Notes: generated by a model not told the origin, from the sequence alone. Positions 37,366 through 46,534 are shown, counted from the stretch's first letter. The stretch: 64,000 nucleotides of DNA from Metabacillus flavus (GCF_018283675.1 NZ_JAGVRK010000001.1:806001-870000), one strand, 5' to 3'. Translations and numbers: made by a program.

Positions 37366-38299
37366 AGCAATGGCCATGTTCATAGCCGATGATACAGGAC
37401 CTCTTTATAGAGCAGAGCATTTCACCAGGTCTCTGGCGGGGGCGGAAACCAATACAGCGATAGGGTTTGCGAGGCTTGGCTTTAAAAGCGGCTGGGCGAG
37501 CAAGGTCGGAAGCGATGCATTTGGCGAATTTATTATGGACCGGCTGAAAAAAGAAGGCGTGAATGTTGACTGTGTTTTGACGGATTCCCGCTATCCGACT
37601 GGGTTCCAGATTAAATCCAAGGTTTTAGAGGGAGATCCTGAGGTGCAGTATTTCAGAAGAGGTTCTGCAGCAAGCACTCTTTCACCCGAAGATGCCGACA
37701 GCAGCTATTTTCTTTCGGCAAAGCACCTCCATTTAACGGGGATTCCGCTTGCTTTGTCTGAACAGACGAGGGCTTTTTCTCATCACATCCTTACGCTGAT
37801 GAAGGAAGCGGGCAAAACGGTTTCATTTGATCCGAACCTGAGACCAGCTTTATGGAACTCGCAGGAGGAAATGGCTGAAGAGATTAATAAAGCAGCATTC
37901 CAGGCAGACTTTGTTCTGCCGGGAGTGGAAGAGGGACGTATTTTGACAGGCTCTAGTCAGCCTGAAACAATTGCAGATTTTTACCTGGAACATGGTGTGA
38001 AGGCAGTGGCCGTTAAACTGGGACCGGATGGAGCGTTCTTTAAAACAGCAGGGCAGAAAGGGCTTGTGGAAGGCTTCAAGGTTGATAGAGTCGTAGATAC
38101 CGTCGGGGCAGGAGACGGATTTGCCGTCGGTTTTGTGAGTGGAATTCTTAAGGGTCTCCCAATGGAAGAGGCTGTTCTGAGAGGAAATGCAATTGGGGCA
38201 ATGGCGGTTCAGTCTATCGGCGACAGTGATGGCTACCCGGTAAGAGAAGAGCTAGAACGATATATGAAAAAGCATGTGAAGGAGGCTGATGAGGTATGA
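37340..38299 (+). CDS. kdgK: 2-keto-3-deoxygluconate kinase (PfkB family)
   Basis: The 319-residue sugar kinase has the ribokinase signatures: LAGAETNTAIGFARLG near residue 30 and DTVGAGDGFAVGFVSGIL near residue 255, whose GAGD carries the catalytic Asp. Neighbouring kdgA and a hexuronate-type permease point to phosphorylation of KDG to KDPG. ATG 37340 follows AAGGAG. It overlaps the upstream gene and shares ATGA with the downstream permease, which indicates translational coupling. Confidence 0.87.
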   Translation: MLDTVTFGEAMAMFIADDTGPLYRAEHFTRSLAGAETNTAIGFARLGFKSGWASKVGSDAFGEFIMDRLKKEGVNVDCVLTDSRYPTGFQIKSKVLEGDPEVQYFRRGSAASTLSPEDADSSYFLSAKHLHLTGIPLALSEQTRAFSHHILTLMKEAGKTVSFDPNLRPALWNSQEEMAEEINKAAFQADFVLPGVEEGRILTGSSQPETIADFYLEHGVKAVAVKLGPDGAFFKTAGQKGLVEGFKVDRVVDTVGAGDGFAVGFVSGILKGLPMEEAVLRGNAIGAMAVQSIGDSDGYPVREELERYMKKHVKEADEV

Positions 38300-39573
38300 A
38301 AGGGACATTATCCAAACAGCGCTGGATTCGTTTGATTCCAATTGCATTTATTACGTATAGCCTCGCTTATCTGGATCGAGCCAATTATGGCTTCGGGGCA
38401 GCGGGAGGAATGGCGGAGGATCTGCATATCACGGCAGCGATGTCATCGCTGCTCGGGTCGCTTTTCTTCCTGGGGTACTTCTTTTTTCAAATTCCGGGAG
38501 CTCATTATGCGGAAAATAAAAGTGCAAAAAAGCTGATTTTCTGGTCACTTATTTTATGGGGCGGACTGGCAACGGCTACGGGATTGATTACAAACGTGAA
38601 CCTTCTGATTGTCATCCGCTTCATGCTGGGAGTCGTAGAAAGTGCTGTTATGCCGTCCATGCTAGTTTTTTTAAGCCACTGGTTTACGAAAGCGGAACGG
38701 TCCAGGGCGAATACTTTTCTTATTCTTGGAAATCCGGCAACTGTGCTGTGGATGTCGATTCTATCCGGATATTTAGTAGAATCCGTTGGCTGGCGCTGGA
38801 TGTTTATTTTGGAAGGGCTGCCGGCATTAATCTGGGCATTCTTCTGGTGGAAGCTCGTTAATGACGATCCAAAGGACGCCAAATGGCTGAACGAGCAGGA
38901 AAAAAGAGACCTGCAAATGCAGCTGGATCAAGAGCAGCAAGGCTTGAAGCCTGTGAAAAATTACGCAGAAGCATTTAAATCTAAAACGGTTATTCTGCTC
39001 AGTCTTCAATATGCGCTTTGGAGCATAGGGGTTTACGGGTTTGTGATGTGGCTTCCTTCTATTATTAAAGCAGCGCCGAACATGGACATTGTCACGACAG
39101 GATGGCTTTCCTCTGTGCCTTATATTTTAGCGATTATCGGAATGCTGTCCGCGTCTTATTTCTCAAATAAAACGCTTAACCGAAGTGCTTTTGTCTGGCC
39201 GTTCCTGCTGATTGGAGCACTCGCGTTTTATGGTTCCTATCTAATTGGAACGAGCAATTTCTGGCTGTCTTTTGTTTTGCTCATTATTGCAGGAGGAGCG
39301 ATGTACGCCCCATATGGTCCGTTCTTTGCCATCATTCCGGAGATTTTGCCACGTAATGTCGCAGGCGGCGCTATGGCGCTCATCAATAGCATGGGGGCAC
39401 TCGGATCATTTGCAGGTTCCTACCTTGTTGGTTATTTAAATGGGACAACAGGAGGATTTGGGGCTTCCTATCTTTTCATGTCAGGTGCCCTGCTTCTGTC
39501 AGCGATTATTACGATTTTTGCCGTAAAGAATACAGCTGCAGCCAGACATCAATCTGCCGTAAAAAGCGCTTAA
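38296..39573 (+). CDS. MFS transporter, hexuronate/sugar-acid type
   Basis: The 425-residue protein has 12 predicted transmembrane helices and the anion:cation symporter pattern (RWIRLIPIAFITYSLAYLDRANYG at the N terminus, FFLGYFFFQIPGA, RFMLGVVESAVMPSM). This subfamily includes ExuT, GarP and KdgT-like permeases that import hexuronates, glucarate or KDG with protons. It lies between kinase and aldolase genes. The exact substrate cannot be read from sequence. Confidence 0.87.
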   Translation: MKGTLSKQRWIRLIPIAFITYSLAYLDRANYGFGAAGGMAEDLHITAAMSSLLGSLFFLGYFFFQIPGAHYAENKSAKKLIFWSLILWGGLATATGLITNVNLLIVIRFMLGVVESAVMPSMLVFLSHWFTKAERSRANTFLILGNPATVLWMSILSGYLVESVGWRWMFILEGLPALIWAFFWWKLVNDDPKDAKWLNEQEKRDLQMQLDQEQQGLKPVKNYAEAFKSKTVILLSLQYALWSIGVYGFVMWLPSIIKAAPNMDIVTTGWLSSVPYILAIIGMLSASYFSNKTLNRSAFVWPFLLIGALAFYGSYLIGTSNFWLSFVLLIIAGGAMYAPYGPFFAIIPEILPRNVAGGAMALINSMGALGSFAGSYLVGYLNGTTGGFGASYLFMSGALLLSAIITIFAVKNTAAARHQSAVKSA

Positions 39574-39588
39574 CAGGAGGAATGGAAA

Positions 39589-40227
39589 ATGAGAGCAAAT
39601 GCAATTCAGGAAAGCGGTGTTGTAGCCGTTATAAGAGGGGCTAATCCGAATACGATTGTTCCGATTGCTCAGGCCCTGAAGGATGGCGGGGTAACCGCCC
39701 TTGAAATTACGATGGAAAACCCGAAGGCGATCCAGGTGATTGAACGGTTAAACGAGGAGTTCAATGAAGAGGTTTTAGTAGGAGCGGGGACGGTACTGGA
39801 TCCGGAGACGGCAAGAACAGCGATCTCAGCCGGAGCGAAATTTATTTTTTCACCGACTGTCAGCTTGGGCACAATCCGTATGGCAAAGCGATACGGGGTC
39901 ATCAGTGTACCTGGTGCAATGACTCCTACTGAAATTCTCACTGCCTATGAAGCGGGAGCAGATTTAGTGAAGGTATTTCCAGCAAATGTTTTGGGGCCAG
40001 AATTTTTAAAGGCAGTAGCAGGACCGCTTCCCCATATACCGCTCATGCCGACAGGCGGAATCGGCCTCGATAATATGGAAGCCTTCCTGAAGGCTGGGGC
40101 AGCAGCAATTGGTGTGGGGAGCACGCTGGTTAGCGGCGGAATGGCGGCTGATGGGGACAGTCTGATCAAGCTTACGGAGAGGGCGCGCCAATTCAGTGAA
40201 TGTGTCCGCGGTTTCCAGGTGAAATGA
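39589..40227 (+). CDS. kdgA: KDPG/KHG aldolase
   Basis: This class I aldolase cleaves 2-keto-3-deoxy-6-phosphogluconate to pyruvate and glyceraldehyde 3-phosphate. The 212-residue protein has the Schiff-base lysine at Lys128 (ADLVKVFPANVLGP), catalytic Glu39 (ALEITMENP) and the phosphate loop GGIGLDNMEAFLKAGAAAIGVGS. ATG lies after AGGAGG. With kdgK it completes the route from KDG to central metabolism. Confidence 0.94.
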   Translation: MRANAIQESGVVAVIRGANPNTIVPIAQALKDGGVTALEITMENPKAIQVIERLNEEFNEEVLVGAGTVLDPETARTAISAGAKFIFSPTVSLGTIRMAKRYGVISVPGAMTPTEILTAYEAGADLVKVFPANVLGPEFLKAVAGPLPHIPLMPTGGIGLDNMEAFLKAGAAAIGVGSTLVSGGMAADGDSLIKLTERARQFSECVRGFQVK

Positions 40228-40360
40228 AACGCCCCTTCCATCAGGTGGTGACTTATTGAAAAGTTTTACGTGATAATCAGCTTGTCCTCTTCTTAGATGG
40301 ATATCGACTCCCTGGAACAGTACAATAGAGGAAGAATCTATAGACAAGAGGACGGATTAG

Positions 40361-41368
40361 ATGAAACGCGTAACGATGGCAGATGTAGCCACAGCAGCTG
40401 GAATCAGTAAAAGCACAGTCTCTCAATTTTTAAACGGACGATTTGAATATATGGGTCAGGAAACGAAGGATCGGATCAAAAAAGCGATAGATGAGCTCGG
40501 GTATCATCCAAATTATATAGCAAGAAGCCTGAAGCAAAAAAGAACGTCGCTTATCGGCATTATCGCCGCCAATATCGTTCATACCGTTTCCACGGAGATG
40601 AGCCGGGCGATCGAGGATTATTTTCAGGAAAAAGACATCCAGGTGATTTTCTGCAATTCTTATGAAGATGAGAATAAGGAAAAAAAGTATATCGAAAGCA
40701 TGAGAGCGAGACAGGTTGACGGACTCGTGATTTTTCCTACTGGGAAAAACCCTGAGCTCTATAAAAAGCTTGAGTCAGAGAAGTACCCTGTGGTATTCGT
40801 TGACCGCAAACTGGATGGGATCGATGTGAATACGGTGGTTGTCGACAACCGGGATGCAATGGATCAGGCTGTCGGTCACCTTTTGAAGGAAGGCCATGAA
40901 AAGCTTGCGATTTTAACGCCGCCTCCAACGATCTTTCCAAGAAGAGAGCGGGTGGCCGGATTTATAGAAGCACTTGAAAAACGAGGGGAACCGGTCAATG
41001 AGCATTTCATGAGATCTGTTGAAATTTCGGAGATGGTATCGGTCCTTGAAGAGATGTTTGCTAACGGGAAAGGGCCGACCGCACTTATTGCCGGGAATGA
41101 TCTGACGTATTTTGAAGTGATGAAGTTCGCCCGTAAAAATGAAATCCGTATCGGCAGAAATCTCGCTCTCGTTGTCTTCGATAATATTGAAATGGCGGCC
41201 ATATCTGAGCCTGCTCTCACGGTAATTGACCAGCCCGCCTACGAGATGGGTATGAAGGCTGCGGACTTATTATTCGAACAAATCAGCGGCAAATCTGATA
41301 AAACGGGATTATTCGTATTCCAGACGGAGTTGAAGATTAGAGAATCATCAACCACGATCGGAGGATGA
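40361..41368 (+). CDS. kdgR: LacI-family transcriptional regulator (KdgR-like)
   Basis: The 335-residue protein has an N-terminal LacI helix-turn-helix (VTMADVATAAGISKSTVSQF), hinge helix and a periplasmic-binding-like effector domain (from about residue 60). It lies inside the sugar-acid operon and most likely binds the tandem motif near the operon promoter. The 133-bp gap before it contains GTCCTCTT and AAGAGGAC arms, so it may also have its own regulated promoter. The effector is probably a keto-deoxy sugar acid (inference). Its stop is 4 bp before the next start. Confidence 0.85.
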   Translation: MKRVTMADVATAAGISKSTVSQFLNGRFEYMGQETKDRIKKAIDELGYHPNYIARSLKQKRTSLIGIIAANIVHTVSTEMSRAIEDYFQEKDIQVIFCNSYEDENKEKKYIESMRARQVDGLVIFPTGKNPELYKKLESEKYPVVFVDRKLDGIDVNTVVVDNRDAMDQAVGHLLKEGHEKLAILTPPPTIFPRRERVAGFIEALEKRGEPVNEHFMRSVEISEMVSVLEEMFANGKGPTALIAGNDLTYFEVMKFARKNEIRIGRNLALVVFDNIEMAAISEPALTVIDQPAYEMGMKAADLLFEQISGKSDKTGLFVFQTELKIRESSTTIGG

Positions 41369-41371
41369 AAC

Positions 41372-42012
41372 ATGGAGCTGCAGCTTGCGCTCGACCGGCT
41401 TAGTCTGGAGGATGCAATTGATTTTGCAAGAAGAACAGACTTCTTTACGGATTATGTGGAAGTGGGAACGTCCCTCATAAAGGAATTCGGAATGCGGAGT
41501 GTATTTGAGGTGAAAAAAGCCTTTCCGGATAAGCTGGTTATGGCAGATATGAAGGTCATGGATAACGCTGTTTATGAATCAAAGCTCGCATATGACGCAG
41601 GTGCTGACATCCTTACTGTTATGGGGGCAGCGCCGGGAGAAACAATTGAAATTTGCATCAATGAAGCGGCAAAACGAGGCAGGACGGTTATGATCGATTT
41701 ACTGAACACGGATTTGGAGAAATTAAAAAAAATTGTAAACTATCCTGCCGTCTTTTGTGTCCATACAAGCAAGGATTTGCAGGAAAGCGGAAAGGGAAGC
41801 CATGTATTTGAGGTGCTGCCTTTCTTGAAGGAGATGGGAGTGCGAACTGCGGCAGCAGGGGGATTGGGGTCGAAAGTATTCCCTCCCTGCAAAAATCCGG
41901 AGTCCAAATCATTATTGCCGGCTCTAGTATCACGAAGGCGGCCGATCCTGCAATGGCTGCCGCCGATCTAAAAGCAGCCTGTATGAAAGGAATGAGCAGC
42001 ATTGAATTTTAA
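41372..42012 (+). pseudogene. hxlA: 3-hexulose-6-phosphate-synthase-like protein, C terminus frameshifted
   Basis: The protein aligns with HxlA and related OMP-decarboxylase-superfamily enzymes: MELQLALDRLSLEDAIDFAR opening, VMADMKVMDNAVYE with the DxKxxD metal motif, FCVHTSKDLQ. After AAAGGLG the frame turns into an unrelated proline-rich tail ending at 41971. In the next frame VESIPSLQKSGVQIIIAGSS continues the family sequence to a natural stop at 42012. One G lost from the run at 41866-41869 accounts for it. HPS, 3-keto-gulonate-6-phosphate decarboxylase or a related activity cannot be told apart here. Confidence 0.75.
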
Positions 42013-42553
42013 TGGAATCATCGAGGAAGTCTCCTCCGTCCTCCAACAAACAGACAGGCAATCTGCAGAAAAAGCATTGGAAAGGATCTACAGGGCAAAA
42101 CGGATTTTTGTAGCCGGGGAAGGGCGCTCCGGTCTCATGGCCAAATCATTTGCTATGAGGCTCATGCACCTTGGTCTAATCGTTTATGTCATCGGCGAAA
42201 CGACCACTCCTTCTGTACAAAAGGAAGATTTGCTTATTCTTGTATCCGGCTCCGGAAAAACGAAAAGCGTGGAATGGCTTTCTGTAAAAGCAAAAGAGCA
42301 GGGGACAGAGCTGCTCGTTTTTACAGCGAATGCAGATACATTGCTTGCACAGAACGCCGGAGAAGAGTCGGTTGTGATCGTGCCGGCGGCTACGAAATAC
42401 AGGAAGCCGGGAGAAAAGATGAGCATCCAGCCGCTCGGATCCCTTTTCGATCAGAGTATCCATTTGCTGTTTGACTGGATTTGCCTGAGCCTGTCTGAAC
42501 GGAAGAGCCTCGATCATGATCAGGTTTTGGGGATGCATAGCAACATGGAATAG
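42002..42553 (+). CDS. hxlB: 6-phospho-3-hexuloisomerase-like SIS-domain protein
   Basis: The 183-residue protein has a SIS fold typical of PHI: FVAGEGRSGLMAKSFAMRLMHLG near residue 37, then VSGSGKTKSVEWLSVKAKEQG, and MSIQPLGSLFDQSIHLLFD. PHI interconverts 3-hexulose 6-phosphate and fructose 6-phosphate. TTG 42002 is the start (AAGGA upstream), overlapping the true end of the hxlA-like gene by 11 bp. It is the last gene of the operon, before a strong terminator. Confidence 0.85.
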   Translation: MNFNGIIEEVSSVLQQTDRQSAEKALERIYRAKRIFVAGEGRSGLMAKSFAMRLMHLGLIVYVIGETTTPSVQKEDLLILVSGSGKTKSVEWLSVKAKEQGTELLVFTANADTLLAQNAGEESVVIVPAATKYRKPGEKMSIQPLGSLFDQSIHLLFDWICLSLSERKSLDHDQVLGMHSNME

Positions 42554-42566
42554 TGAGAAATCCAAT

Positions 42567-42601
42567 TGAAAGAGCCTGGGAGAATTCCCAGGCTCTTTGG
42601 C
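42567..42601. terminator. Bidirectional terminator of the sugar-acid operon
   Basis: AAAGAGCCTGGGA and TCCCAGGCTCTTT form a perfect 13-bp stem with loop GAAT. Confidence 0.85.
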
Positions 42602-42655
42602 GTTTCAATCTTCATTTTTCGCAGTACTCCTGCAGTTGCTCGATCCTTATCTTCA

Positions 42656-42814
42656 TTATTTTTTGGACGATCCGTGCTGCATTTCTTTTGTCTGTTCAGT
42701 CGATTTTCCCTCAATAAGGGGTACATAAATGCGCTCATCCTCAACGGGTTCATTGGAGATGAGTTTCAGCAGTATGTAACTAGTTATAAAGAATCGTTTA
42801 CCGAAACGTTTCAC
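42656..42814 (-). CDS. Small protein of unknown function, 52 residues
   Basis: The minus-strand frame opens at GTG 42814 (weak AGGA about 11 nt upstream). It encodes a basic hydrophobic N terminus (KRFGKRFFITSYILLKLIS) followed by an acidic stretch NEPVEDERIYVPLIEGKS and a polar tail. The overlapping longer frame in this region has a less protein-like composition. It converges on the operon terminator. No family is recognised, and a decayed gene is possible. Confidence 0.4.
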   Translation of the reverse strand: MKRFGKRFFITSYILLKLISNEPVEDERIYVPLIEGKSTEQTKEMQHGSSKK

Positions 42815-42925
42815 TGAAAACTCAATCCTGTAATTTTTATTCAGGTTAAAAATTCAGAAAATTGGGTATGTAATACCAATGGCTTACAAACCTGATCCAT
42901 GACAGAAGGGAGAGAAGGTATTCGG

Positions 42926-43723
42926 ATGAAGAAGGTATCGATATGGATGATGAGCGTTATGCTTATGACTGCCGTGCTTACAGGCTGTGCCGATAAGGAA
43001 AAAGGCGAAGACGGCTTGGAGCTTGTGCATAAGGGAGAGTTTATCTTTGCCGCTTCCGGAGAATTCAAGCCATTTAGTTATGTCAGAAACGATATGACAA
43101 TGACAGGCTTTGATGTGGAAGTTGGAAAGGCAATTGCAAAAGAGCTGGGGCTAAAGCCGGTTGAGAAACGGATTAAATTTAAAGGAATTGTAGAAGGGGT
43201 TAAAACAGGAAGAGCCGATGTGGCGGTTGCGAGCCACACGATCAATGATCAGCGGGCAAAGTATGTTCGTTTTTCCACTCCCTACTATTATTCTGGACCT
43301 CAAATTTTCACAAGAGAGGACAGCGATATTAAAACAACTGCTGATCTGAAAGGAAAAGAGGTTGCCGCAGCAAAAGGATCTACATACGCTGATACAGCGA
43401 AGCAGTACACGGGGAACGTGAAAATATATGATAGTGACATAACAGCCCTGAAGGCACTTAGTGAAGGACGTCATGACGCCGTTATTACTGATTTTGTAAC
43501 CGGCAGAAGCGCTGCAAATGAAGGCTTTAAAATTAAGGGCCAGCAGCTGATTGAACGGAGTGCCCAGGCAGTGGTCATCCCCGAGGACAATCCGCTGATG
43601 GAGAAAAAAGTGAACGAAGCGCTTGAAAACCTGCGCAAGGATGGAACATTAGCGAAAATCAGCATTGAATATTTCGGGGAAGACATTACAAAAGAAGAAG
43701 CAACGGAAAAACCAAAAAAATAA
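42926..43723 (+). CDS. Amino-acid ABC transporter, substrate-binding lipoprotein
   Basis: The 265-residue family 3 solute-binding protein has a signal peptide ending in the lipobox LTGC. The family signature GFDVEVGKAIAKELG follows near residue 65, then ADVAVASHTIND and VRFSTPYYYSG. The ligand is polar amino acids by class; cystine, glutamine or arginine cannot be separated. ATG 42926 has GAAGG upstream. It leads a three-gene importer operon (binding protein, permease, ATPase). No T-box or S-box is visible in the leader. Confidence 0.88.
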   Translation: MKKVSIWMMSVMLMTAVLTGCADKEKGEDGLELVHKGEFIFAASGEFKPFSYVRNDMTMTGFDVEVGKAIAKELGLKPVEKRIKFKGIVEGVKTGRADVAVASHTINDQRAKYVRFSTPYYYSGPQIFTREDSDIKTTADLKGKEVAAAKGSTYADTAKQYTGNVKIYDSDITALKALSEGRHDAVITDFVTGRSAANEGFKIKGQQLIERSAQAVVIPEDNPLMEKKVNEALENLRKDGTLAKISIEYFGEDITKEEATEKPKK

Positions 43724-43744
43724 TAAAGAGAGGGAGTCGGATCA

Positions 43745-44410
43745 TTGCCTAGTTTGCCGCACTTTTTTCAAGTATTCGGAGAAAGCTATGATGTTTTTTT
43801 AAAGGCCATGCTGCTCACTCTGCAGCTCACGGTTGTATCCATTATCATCGGGATTTTTATCGGTTTGTTTTTTGCACTATTAAAAATTTCCAATATAAAG
43901 CCGCTGGGGTACATATCGGATGCGTATATTTATCTGGTTCGCGGAACACCGCTCATCGTTCAAATTTTTATTCTGTATTTTGGGATTAGCGGTATCTTTT
44001 TAATTCCGGATTTCTGGGCCGCATCGCTAGCGCTTGCCTTTCATAATGGTGCTTACATCGCCGAAATTTTCAGGGGTACCATTCAATCAATCGACAAAGG
44101 GCAAATGGAAGCGGGACGGTCTCTTGGAATGACCCGGTCGCTTGCCATGCGCAGAATTGTACTGCCGCAGGCATTCCGCCGCGCACTGCCGCCGCTCGGG
44201 AACCAATTTATTATCGGATTAAAAGATTCGTCCCTGGCCGCCTTCATTTCAATGAATGAATTATTTAACGTAGCGACAACGCTCGGGTCGAACAACTTTG
44301 ATGAAATGACATATTTATTGATTGTCGCAGTTTATTACTTAATTGTCGTGGCAATTTTGACGATAGCTGTCAACCTGATCGAGAAAAAACTGGCCGTCAG
44401 TGACCGGTAG
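43745..44410 (+). CDS. Amino-acid ABC transporter permease
   Basis: The 221-residue HisM/GlnP-type permease has five hydrophobic segments and the conserved cytoplasmic EAA loop (EAGRSLGMTRSLAMRRIVLPQA near residue 120) that contacts the ATPase. TTG at 43745 is the start, with GGGAG at usual distance and no alternative ATG upstream. It would function as a homodimer. It lies 21 bp after the binding-protein gene. Confidence 0.9.
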   Translation: MPSLPHFFQVFGESYDVFLKAMLLTLQLTVVSIIIGIFIGLFFALLKISNIKPLGYISDAYIYLVRGTPLIVQIFILYFGISGIFLIPDFWAASLALAFHNGAYIAEIFRGTIQSIDKGQMEAGRSLGMTRSLAMRRIVLPQAFRRALPPLGNQFIIGLKDSSLAAFISMNELFNVATTLGSNNFDEMTYLLIVAVYYLIVVAILTIAVNLIEKKLAVSDR

Positions 44411-44422
44411 AAGGAGGCAACC

Positions 44423-45163
44423 ATGGAAAGAGAAATGATAAAAGTGGAGAAATTGAATAAATCGTTCGGAGATCTTCATGTTTTAAAAGATATAGATATG
44501 ACAGTGTATGAGAGTGAAGTGGTCTGCCTGATCGGCGCCAGCGGTTCGGGGAAAAGCACCTTGCTGCGCTGCCTGAATTTTTTAGAGAAGCGCGATAATG
44601 GAAAGATAGTCATTGAAGGTGAGGAAGTAACAAAGGAATCACATGATATCAATGAGGTCCGCCAAAAAGTCGGAATGGTATTTCAGCATTTTCACCTTTT
44701 TCCTCACAAGACAGTGCTTGGAAACGTAATAGAAGCACCGCTTATGGTGAAAAAAATGAAAAAAGAGCAGGCCGTTCAGCTAGGCAAAGACCTTTTGAAA
44801 AAAGTAGGGCTTGAGGACAAGGCGGACGTTTATCCAAGCAAGCTTTCCGGTGGACAAAAGCAGCGTGTAGCTATTGCAAGGGCGCTCGCCATGGAGCCGG
44901 ACATTATGCTGTTTGATGAACCGACCTCTGCATTGGATCCTGAGCTTGTAGGCGAAGTGCTCGAAACGATGAAACAGCTCGCTGAGGAAGGAAAAACGAT
45001 GATTGTCGTTACTCATGAGATGGGATTTGCACGCGAGGTGGCCGATTCTATCGTCTATATGCACGAAGGACGGATTGTGGAGAAAGGAACGCCGGATGAG
45101 TTCTTTGACAACCCGAAAGAAGAGCGTTCGAAGGAATTTTTGATGTCGACGACGTTTAAATAA
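44423..45163 (+). CDS. Amino-acid ABC transporter ATP-binding protein
   Basis: The 246-residue ATPase of the GlnQ/HisP type shows GASGSGKST (Walker A), [16 protein letters not shown] (signature), [12 protein letters not shown] (Walker B) and [13 protein letters not shown] (switch). ATG follows AAGGAGG. It completes the importer; a strong terminator follows directly. Confidence 0.93.
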   Translation: MEREMIKVEKLNKSFGDLHVLKDIDMTVYESEVVCLIGASGSGKSTLLRCLNFLEKRDNGKIVIEGEEVTKESHDINEVRQKVGMVFQHFHLFPHKTVLGNVIEAPLMVKKMKKEQAVQLGKDLLKKVGLEDKADVYPSKLSGGQKQRVAIARALAMEPDIMLFDEPTSALDPELVGEVLETMKQLAEEGKTMIVVTHEMGFAREVADSIVYMHEGRIVEKGTPDEFFDNPKEERSKEFLMSTTFK

Positions 45164-45168
45164 TGATT

Positions 45169-45208
45169 GGAAGAAGCTTGAGGTGAGAGCCTCAAGCTTC
45201 TTTTTTAT
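45169..45208 (+). terminator. Terminator of the amino-acid importer operon
   Basis: GAAGCTTGAGG and CCTCAAGCTTC pair around TGAGAG, followed by six T. Confidence 0.85.
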
Positions 45209-45233
45209 AAGATCTGCAGTCCATTCTCTCCAT

Positions 45234-45278
45234 AAAAAATGGGCGGACAATCAACTTGGATTGTCCGCCCATTTTAGG
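45234..45278. terminator. Terminator of the pyridoxamine-oxidase-like gene
   Basis: AAAATGGGCGGACAATC and GATTGTCCGCCCATTTT form a perfect 17-bp stem with A and T tracts. It serves the minus-strand gene and backs up the other. Confidence 0.85.
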
Positions 45279-45282
45279 TTCA

Positions 45283-45705
45283 TTATACTTCCAGTGTATG
45301 CGGCGGCTCGCCTTTTTTATTCATCAGTCTGATATGATCCGGAGTAATTTTCAAAATAATGTAGTTATCATCATGAGGGCCGTCAAACCACATCTTCATA
45401 TTGTCATCCCATAAACGCTGTTTAAGCTCCTCTGATTTCTCAATTGAAGCCTTGCCTTCAATTTCTACGTACGTATCACCAAAACCTTCTCCATCATAAC
45501 CAAGAAGGATATGAACATTCGGGTTCTCGTCAACTTCTTCCACTTTATGAGTTTCGATATCAGTAGGAGTATAAAGCGTTAGATTCTCATTGAAAAATGT
45601 CATATAGCGGGAATGCGGCTTACCGTTCTTAACCGTAGCAAGAGTCCCGATTTTATTTTGGTCGATTAATTTTACGATTTGTTCTCTTAGTTCTTGCTGA
45701 TCCAT
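45283..45705 (-). CDS. General-stress 26-like flavin-binding protein (YdaG-like)
   Basis: The 140-residue protein belongs to the pyridoxamine 5'-phosphate oxidase-like split barrels: IGTLATVKNGKPHSRYMTFF near residue 18, LGYDGEGFGDTYVEIEGKA and a closing HIRLMNKKGEPPHTLEV. B. subtilis YdaG (general stress protein 26) has the same size and ending type. It probably binds FMN; substrate unknown. A sigma-B-like promoter lies upstream. ATG follows AAAGGATG-type sequence. It is monocistronic. Confidence 0.83.
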   Translation of the reverse strand: MDQQELREQIVKLIDQNKIGTLATVKNGKPHSRYMTFFNENLTLYTPTDIETHKVEEVDENPNVHILLGYDGEGFGDTYVEIEGKASIEKSEELKQRLWDDNMKMWFDGPHDDNYIILKITPDHIRLMNKKGEPPHTLEV

Positions 45706-45744
45706 GATTATTTCATCCTTTCCATTGAGTAGCTTACTTTAGAT

Positions 45745-45771
45745 TTACCCTTAATAGTTTGAGTTTAAAAC
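45745..45771 (-). promoter_or_regulatory. Possible sigma-B promoter
   Basis: On the minus strand GTTTTA (45766-45771) and GGGTAA (45745-45750) lie 15 bp apart, close to the sigma-B pattern GTTTAA-N12-15-GGGTAT, about 40 bp upstream of the stress-protein gene. Confidence 0.5.
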
Positions 45772-45895
45772 CATGGAATGTTCTGCAATTCTATCTGGTT
45801 GACAGAAGGGGAGGAGTGAGATAAAATAAACCTCGAAGTCGAGATACTTTAATAAAAAATATATAGTCCCATAATATTTGAAGGAGAGATAAATA

Positions 45896-46522
45896 ATGGC
45901 AAACATTCTATATGTAAAAGCAAATCCAAAAGGTGACGAAATGTCATTCTCAGCACGTGTAGCTAACACGTTCTTAGATGCTTATCAAACAGAAAACCCA
46001 GGAGATAAAGTGGAAACACTTGATCTTTACAATACAGATCTTCCAATGATCGACGCTGACGTTCTTGGCGGCTGGGGCAAACTTGCTGCAGGACAGGAGC
46101 TAACAGATGCCGAGAAAGCAAAAATCACCCGCCTTTCTCAGCTTGTAGATCAATTCCTTGAAGCAGACAAAGTGGTATTTTCTGCCCCAATGTGGAACTT
46201 TGGCTTCCCTCCATTGATGAAAGCTTACATCGATGCAATCGCAGTAGCAGGAAAAACTTTCAAATACACTGAAAATGGTCCAGTGGGACTTTCCGGCGAC
46301 AAAAAAGTAGTTCTAATTGAAGCACGCGGCGGCGTTTACTCTGAAGGACCGGCGCAATCCATGGAACACACTGAAAGCTATTTCCGTGCAGTAATGAGCT
46401 TCCTTGGCATCAATGATGTTGCAGTGGTTCTTGCTGAAGGAATGGCTGCAGACCCAGCAGCAGCAGATGCAATCTTCGGAAAATCTGTAGAAAAAGCAAA
46501 AGAAGCAGCTCTAAGCTTCTAA
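45896..46522 (+). CDS. azoR: FMN-dependent NADH-azoreductase
   Basis: The 208-residue flavodoxin-fold enzyme reduces quinones and azo compounds with NADH. It shows ANILYVKANPKGDEMSFSAR at the N terminus, the FMN-binding APMWNFGFPPLMKAYIDAI and the ARGG loop near residue 143. Length and motifs match Bacillus AzoR1/AzoR2. ATG follows AAGGAGAG. It stands alone with a terminator. Codon use is strongly biased, which suggests good expression. Confidence 0.92.
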   Translation: MANILYVKANPKGDEMSFSARVANTFLDAYQTENPGDKVETLDLYNTDLPMIDADVLGGWGKLAAGQELTDAEKAKITRLSQLVDQFLEADKVVFSAPMWNFGFPPLMKAYIDAIAVAGKTFKYTENGPVGLSGDKKVVLIEARGGVYSEGPAQSMEHTESYFRAVMSFLGINDVAVVLAEGMAADPAAADAIFGKSVEKAKEAALSF

Positions 46523-46534
46523 ATAATCTTTCAA

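Noticed and set aside
42820-42925. T-box or S-box leader for the amino-acid importer
   Set aside because: No T-box core (AGGGTGGNACCGCG-type) or S-box core is present in this short leader.
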